Made by a program: the position numbers and the translations under genes | Part shown: positions 60,646-64,000 of the stretch, piece by piece | Position numbering within the stretch: the stretch's first letter is position 1 | Layout of the letters: the number at the start of each line of letters is the position of its first letter | The notes under the pieces: generated by a model | The model's input: the letters and a program-made list of their open reading frames with translations, nothing else | Database searches by the model: none | Told to the model about the DNA's origin: nothing | NCBI GenBank assembly: GCA_029785825.1 | Contig: JAFLYY010000001.1 | Location: 496,001 to 560,000 of the forward strand | Direction: 5' to 3' | Source of the DNA: Nitrososphaerota archaeon | GTDB taxonomy: Archaea; Thermoproteota; Nitrososphaeria; Nitrososphaerales; Gagatemarchaeaceae | DNA length: 64,000 bases

Positions 60646-63600
60646 TTGAGCAAACCGTTCGCGTCCTCCAACTCCTGGGTGATACTCAGCGACCTCCTCC
60701 AGAGGGAAGGAGTGGCCCGCCAGCACCTCAACAGCTACAACGAGTTCGTGACCAGGGGGCTCCAGAACATAGCGGACGAGATAAGCGAGGTCGAGGTCGA
60801 GACTGTCAGCACCCCGTACAAGATCAAGTTCGGCAGGGTGACCCTCGGGTCCCCCCGGGTCGTAGAGATCGACGGCTCGGTCAGCAGCATACTACCCATG
60901 GAGTCAAGGCTCAGGAACCTGACCTACTCTGCTCCCATACTTCTCGAAATGACCATCGAAGAGGAGGGGCTGCCGCGGGACACCACCCGGCAGCACATAG
61001 GCGACCTCCCCGTGATGGTGAAGTCAGAGCTCTGCCAGCTCTCGAACCGCTCCAGAGAGCAGCTGATCGAGTCTGGGGAAGACCCCAACGACCCGGGAGG
61101 GTATTTCATCATCCACGGCGCCGAGAGGGTGATCGTTGGGCTGGAGGACCTATCCCCCAACAAGATCCTGGTGGACGCCGAGAAGCTCGCAGGGGCCACC
61201 ACCTACAAGTCGAGGGTATATTCGTCGGTGGTAGGTTACAGGTCCAAGCTCGAGCTGACACTAAAGCAGGACGGGGGGATCAACGTGAAGATACCGAGCT
61301 GTCCGGTGGACCTCCCTTACGTCATAGTCATGCGCGCCCTGGGGATAAAGTCGGACAGGGACATCGCCAACGCCGTCTCGCCGAAACAGGAGATCCAGGA
61401 CCTCCTGGAGGTCTCCTTCGACAAGGCGAGCGAGGCCCCCACCGAGAAGGACGCGCTGGTCTACATCGGGAACAGGGTCGCCCACGGGATGCTCGAAGAG
61501 TTCAGGGTGAAGAGGGCGCTCTCCACGCTCGACTGGGGGCTCCTCCCACACCTCGGGAAGACGGAGGACAGGCGCTTCGACAAGTCGATGTTCATGGGAG
61601 AAGCCGCGTGCAAGCTCCTCGAGCTCAGGCTCGGGTGGATCGAAGCCGACGACAAGGACCACTACGGAAACAAGGTGATAAAGTTCGCAGGCCAGATGCT
61701 GGCAGACCTGTTCCGGACCGCGTTCAGGAACCTGGTCCGGGACATGAAGTACCAGCTGGAGAGAACGGGGCAGAAGAGGGGAGGGAACGTCGTAGGCGCG
61801 GCCATCAGGACGGGCATCATCACTGACAAGCTGAACAACGCCATCGCCACAGGGAACTGGGGGAGAGGGAAGGTGGGCGTGACCCAGCTCCTCGACCGAA
61901 CCAACTACCTCAGCACCCTGAGCCACCTGAGGCGGGTGCAGTCGCCCCTGAGCAGGAGCCAGCCCAACTTCGAGGCCAGAGACCTCCACGCGACTCACTT
62001 CGGGAGAATCTGCCCGTCAGAGACACCGGAAGGGGTCAACTGCGGCCTCGTCAAGAATCTCGCCCTCTCGGCGATCATCTCCGTCAGCGTCCCGTCGCAG
62101 GAGGTGGAGGGGAAGCTCTGGGAGCTGGGAGCGAAGCAGATCCGCGACTCCGACGAGAAGCTTCAGGTAGAAGGGTGCAGGATATTCATGGACGGGCGCT
62201 TCCTCGGCTATGTGGACGACGGCGAGCGCCTCGCCAAGGCCTTCAGGAAGCTGAGGAGAGAGGGGCAAATCAACCCGAGCGCGAGCGTCCTCTACATCTC
62301 CCCGGTAAACGACAACGCGTACCCGAGGATATACATCAGCCTCAGCTCAGGCCGGGTCCTCAGGCCACTGGTGGTGGTCGAGAGCGGCAGGCCGCTCCTC
62401 AACCCCGAGATGATCAGCAAGGTCAGCGGAGGCCAGCTCTCCTGGAGGGACCTGGTCGACCAGGGGACCCTCGAGCTCATCGACGCCAACGAGGAGGAGA
62501 ACTGCCTCGTGGCGATGGGACCCGAGGACGTCACCACGAAGAACAGCCACATGGAGCTCTTCCCAGCGGCCATGTTCGGGATCGCCGCTTCCATCATCCC
62601 GTACCCTGAGCACAACCAGTCTCCCAGGAACACCTACGAGTCGGCGATGGCGAAGCAGAGCCTCGGGTTCAGCTCTCCGACCTACCCCATCTCTCCCCAC
62701 GTAAGGCAGCACCTCCTTGTCAGCCCTCAGGCACCGGTGGTACGGACCAGGACCCTCGACCTGTTGAAGATCGACGAGCGGCCCCTGGGGACCAACTGCG
62801 TCGTGGCGGTTCTTTCGTTCGAAGGGTACAACATAGAAGACGCCATCATAATGAACAGGTCGAGCGTCGAAAGAGGGATGGCGCGCTCTTTCTTCTACCG
62901 CCTCTACGAGGGAGAAGCGAAGCAGTACCTTGGCGGTATGCGGGACGCGTTCGAGGTCCCGTCGGCCGAGTCCAACATCCGCGGTTACAGGGGGGAGAAG
63001 TTCTATCGCCTTCTGGAAGGAGACGGGGTCGTAGCTCACGAGTCCCAGGTGGCCGGCGGCGACGTCGTGATCGGGAGGACCAGCCCTCCGAGGTTCATGG
63101 AGGAGTACAAGGAGTTCGAGATCAAGGGCCCCTACAGAAGGGACACCTCGGTGGCCGTCAGGCCCTCGGAGGCGGGGGTGGTCGACTCCATCTTCATGAC
63201 GGAGAACGTGGAAGGAGGGAAGATGTTCAAGGTCAGGGTCAGGGACATGAGGGTCCCGGAGATCGGGGACAAGTTCGCCTCGAGGCACGGCCAGAAGGGG
63301 GTCATCGGCCTCGTCGTCCCCCAGGAGGACATGCCCTATACGGCCGAGGGGATCGTCCCAGACGTGATAATCAACCCGCACGCCTTCCCGTCCAGGATGA
63401 CCGTCGGGCAGTTCATCGAATCGATCGCCGGGAAGGCAGCCGCGTTCAGGGGGTCTCCGGTAGATGGCTCCGCCTTCGCGGGGGAGAGCATCGAGGAGAT
63501 GGAGAAGGTGCTCAGGGGGAGGGGGTTTGAGCCCACAGGGAGGGAGGTGATGTACGACGGCAAGACCGGGAAGAAGTTCGCCGCCGACGTCTTCGTCGGG

Positions 63601-64000
63601 GTGGTCTACTACCAGAAGCTCCACCACATGGTGGCCGACAAGATCCACGCGAGAGCGAGGGGACAGGTGCAGATGCTCACGAAGCAGCCCACCGAAGGGA
63701 GGGCGCGCGGGGGCGGGCTCAGGTTCGGGGAGATGGAGAGGGACTGCCTCATCGCCTACGGGGCGTCGATGGTGCTGAAGGACAGGCTACTCGACGAGGC
63801 TGACAAGACCGAGATCTACGTCTGCGAGAAGTGCGGCCTCATCGCCTATTACGACGCAAAGCAGAGGAAGTACACCTGCAAGATAGACGGTGACCAGGCG
63901 AAGATATCCACGGTCGTGGTGGCGTACGCCTTCAAGCTTCTGCTCCAGGAGATGATGAGCCTGAACATAGCCCCGAGGCTCCAGCTGAAGGACAAGGTAT
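60646..64000 (+). CDS. rpoB: DNA-directed RNA polymerase subunit B (unsplit RpoB), 3' truncated by window
   Basis: Starts at TTG 60646 and stays open to the window end (1118 codons). The chain contains the whole B''-B' length in one frame. ICPSETPEGVNCGL-type CPSETPEGVNC lies near residue 455; GDKFASRHGQKGVIG, the catalytic switch region, near 870; and the zinc-binding segment with CEKCG and YTCKIDGD near 1060-1080. The end is close to the normal C-terminus. Catalytic subunit of RNA polymerase. Confidence 0.97.
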   Translation, partial: MSKPFASSNSWVILSDLLQREGVARQHLNSYNEFVTRGLQNIADEISEVEVETVSTPYKIKFGRVTLGSPRVVEIDGSVSSILPMESRLRNLTYSAPILLEMTIEEEGLPRDTTRQHIGDLPVMVKSELCQLSNRSREQLIESGEDPNDPGGYFIIHGAERVIVGLEDLSPNKILVDAEKLAGATTYKSRVYSSVVGYRSKLELTLKQDGGINVKIPSCPVDLPYVIVMRALGIKSDRDIANAVSPKQEIQDLLEVSFDKASEAPTEKDALVYIGNRVAHGMLEEFRVKRALSTLDWGLLPHLGKTEDRRFDKSMFMGEAACKLLELRLGWIEADDKDHYGNKVIKFAGQMLADLFRTAFRNLVRDMKYQLERTGQKRGGNVVGAAIRTGIITDKLNNAIATGNWGRGKVGVTQLLDRTNYLSTLSHLRRVQSPLSRSQPNFEARDLHATHFGRICPSETPEGVNCGLVKNLALSAIISVSVPSQEVEGKLWELGAKQIRDSDEKLQVEGCRIFMDGRFLGYVDDGERLAKAFRKLRREGQINPSASVLYISPVNDNAYPRIYISLSSGRVLRPLVVVESGRPLLNPEMISKVSGGQLSWRDLVDQGTLELIDANEEENCLVAMGPEDVTTKNSHMELFPAAMFGIAASIIPYPEHNQSPRNTYESAMAKQSLGFSSPTYPISPHVRQHLLVSPQAPVVRTRTLDLLKIDERPLGTNCVVAVLSFEGYNIEDAIIMNRSSVERGMARSFFYRLYEGEAKQYLGGMRDAFEVPSAESNIRGYRGEKFYRLLEGDGVVAHESQVAGGDVVIGRTSPPRFMEEYKEFEIKGPYRRDTSVAVRPSEAGVVDSIFMTENVEGGKMFKVRVRDMRVPEIGDKFASRHGQKGVIGLVVPQEDMPYTAEGIVPDVIINPHAFPSRMTVGQFIESIAGKAAAFRGSPVDGSAFAGESIEEMEKVLRGRGFEPTGREVMYDGKTGKKFAADVFVGVVYYQKLHHMVADKIHARARGQVQMLTKQPTEGRARGGGLRFGEMERDCLIAYGASMVLKDRLLDEADKTEIYVCEKCGLIAYYDAKQRKYTCKIDGDQAKISTVVVAYAFKLLLQEMMSLNIAPRLQLKDKV

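Overview
This 64 kb window is a G+C-rich archaeal chromosome segment. Evidence: an archaeal-type RpoH (Rpb5-like) followed directly by one unsplit RpoB; the two-subunit phosphomevalonate dehydratase of the archaeal mevalonate pathway; a Hef-type helicase; a tRNA-Leu without encoded CCA; and many genes with a TTAAATA-type TATA box about 25-30 nt before the start codon (leaderless transcripts, often TTG or GTG starts). Unsplit RpoB plus membrane cupredoxins fits a Thermoproteota/Thaumarchaeota-like or Thermoplasmata-like lineage; I cannot name the taxon from this window.

Layout. 1-4.6 kb: end of carB, NUDIX, sugar-nucleotide epimerase, uS10, TIM-barrel and cNMP-binding proteins. 4.6-10.2 kb: leftward MoxR-DUF58 membrane/secretory operon. 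10.5-16.7 kb: aldehyde dehydrogenase, iron alcohol dehydrogenase, phosphomevalonate dehydratase pair, HAD phosphatase, enolase-superfamily enzyme. 16.8-22.4 kb: small proteins, a cupredoxin and a cupredoxin pseudogene, RHH and winged-helix regulators, membrane proteins. 22.6-36.1 kb: UspA/CBS, endonuclease III, MazG-like protein, phosphoesterase, ABC exporter with PadR, DHA2 exporter, pyruvate kinase, Hef helicase, VKOR. 46.4-64 kb: tRNA-Leu, Kdp potassium pump, DUF255 protein, second DHA2 exporter, aconitase, branched-chain aminotransferase, rpoH-rpoB.

The accessory highlight is a 10.0-kb integrated element at 36353-46365, inserted at the 3' end of tRNA-Leu(UAG). It has about 130-bp terminal inverted repeats, is flanked by a 16-bp direct target duplication (AGAAGAAGCGAGTGCG), and encodes a casposase-like Cas1 with a C-terminal HTH. 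These are casposon hallmarks, yet no family-B DNA polymerase is visible. The cargo is a C5-cytosine methyltransferase, a PD-(D/E)XK restriction enzyme, a Vsr mismatch endonuclease and an EVE-domain protein (a 5mC-centred modify/restrict/repair/read set), an AbrB-like regulator beside a perfect palindrome, small zinc-finger/HTH proteins, and a ParA ATPase with a partner gene. The cas1 frame carries one in-frame amber codon. A degenerate extra terminal repeat outside the left end suggests repeated use of this site.

In the host part, the 4.6-10.2 kb cluster looks like a chaperone/cell-surface assembly system, and KdpABC lacks KdpDE but sits behind a stand-alone Lrp-type RAM protein.
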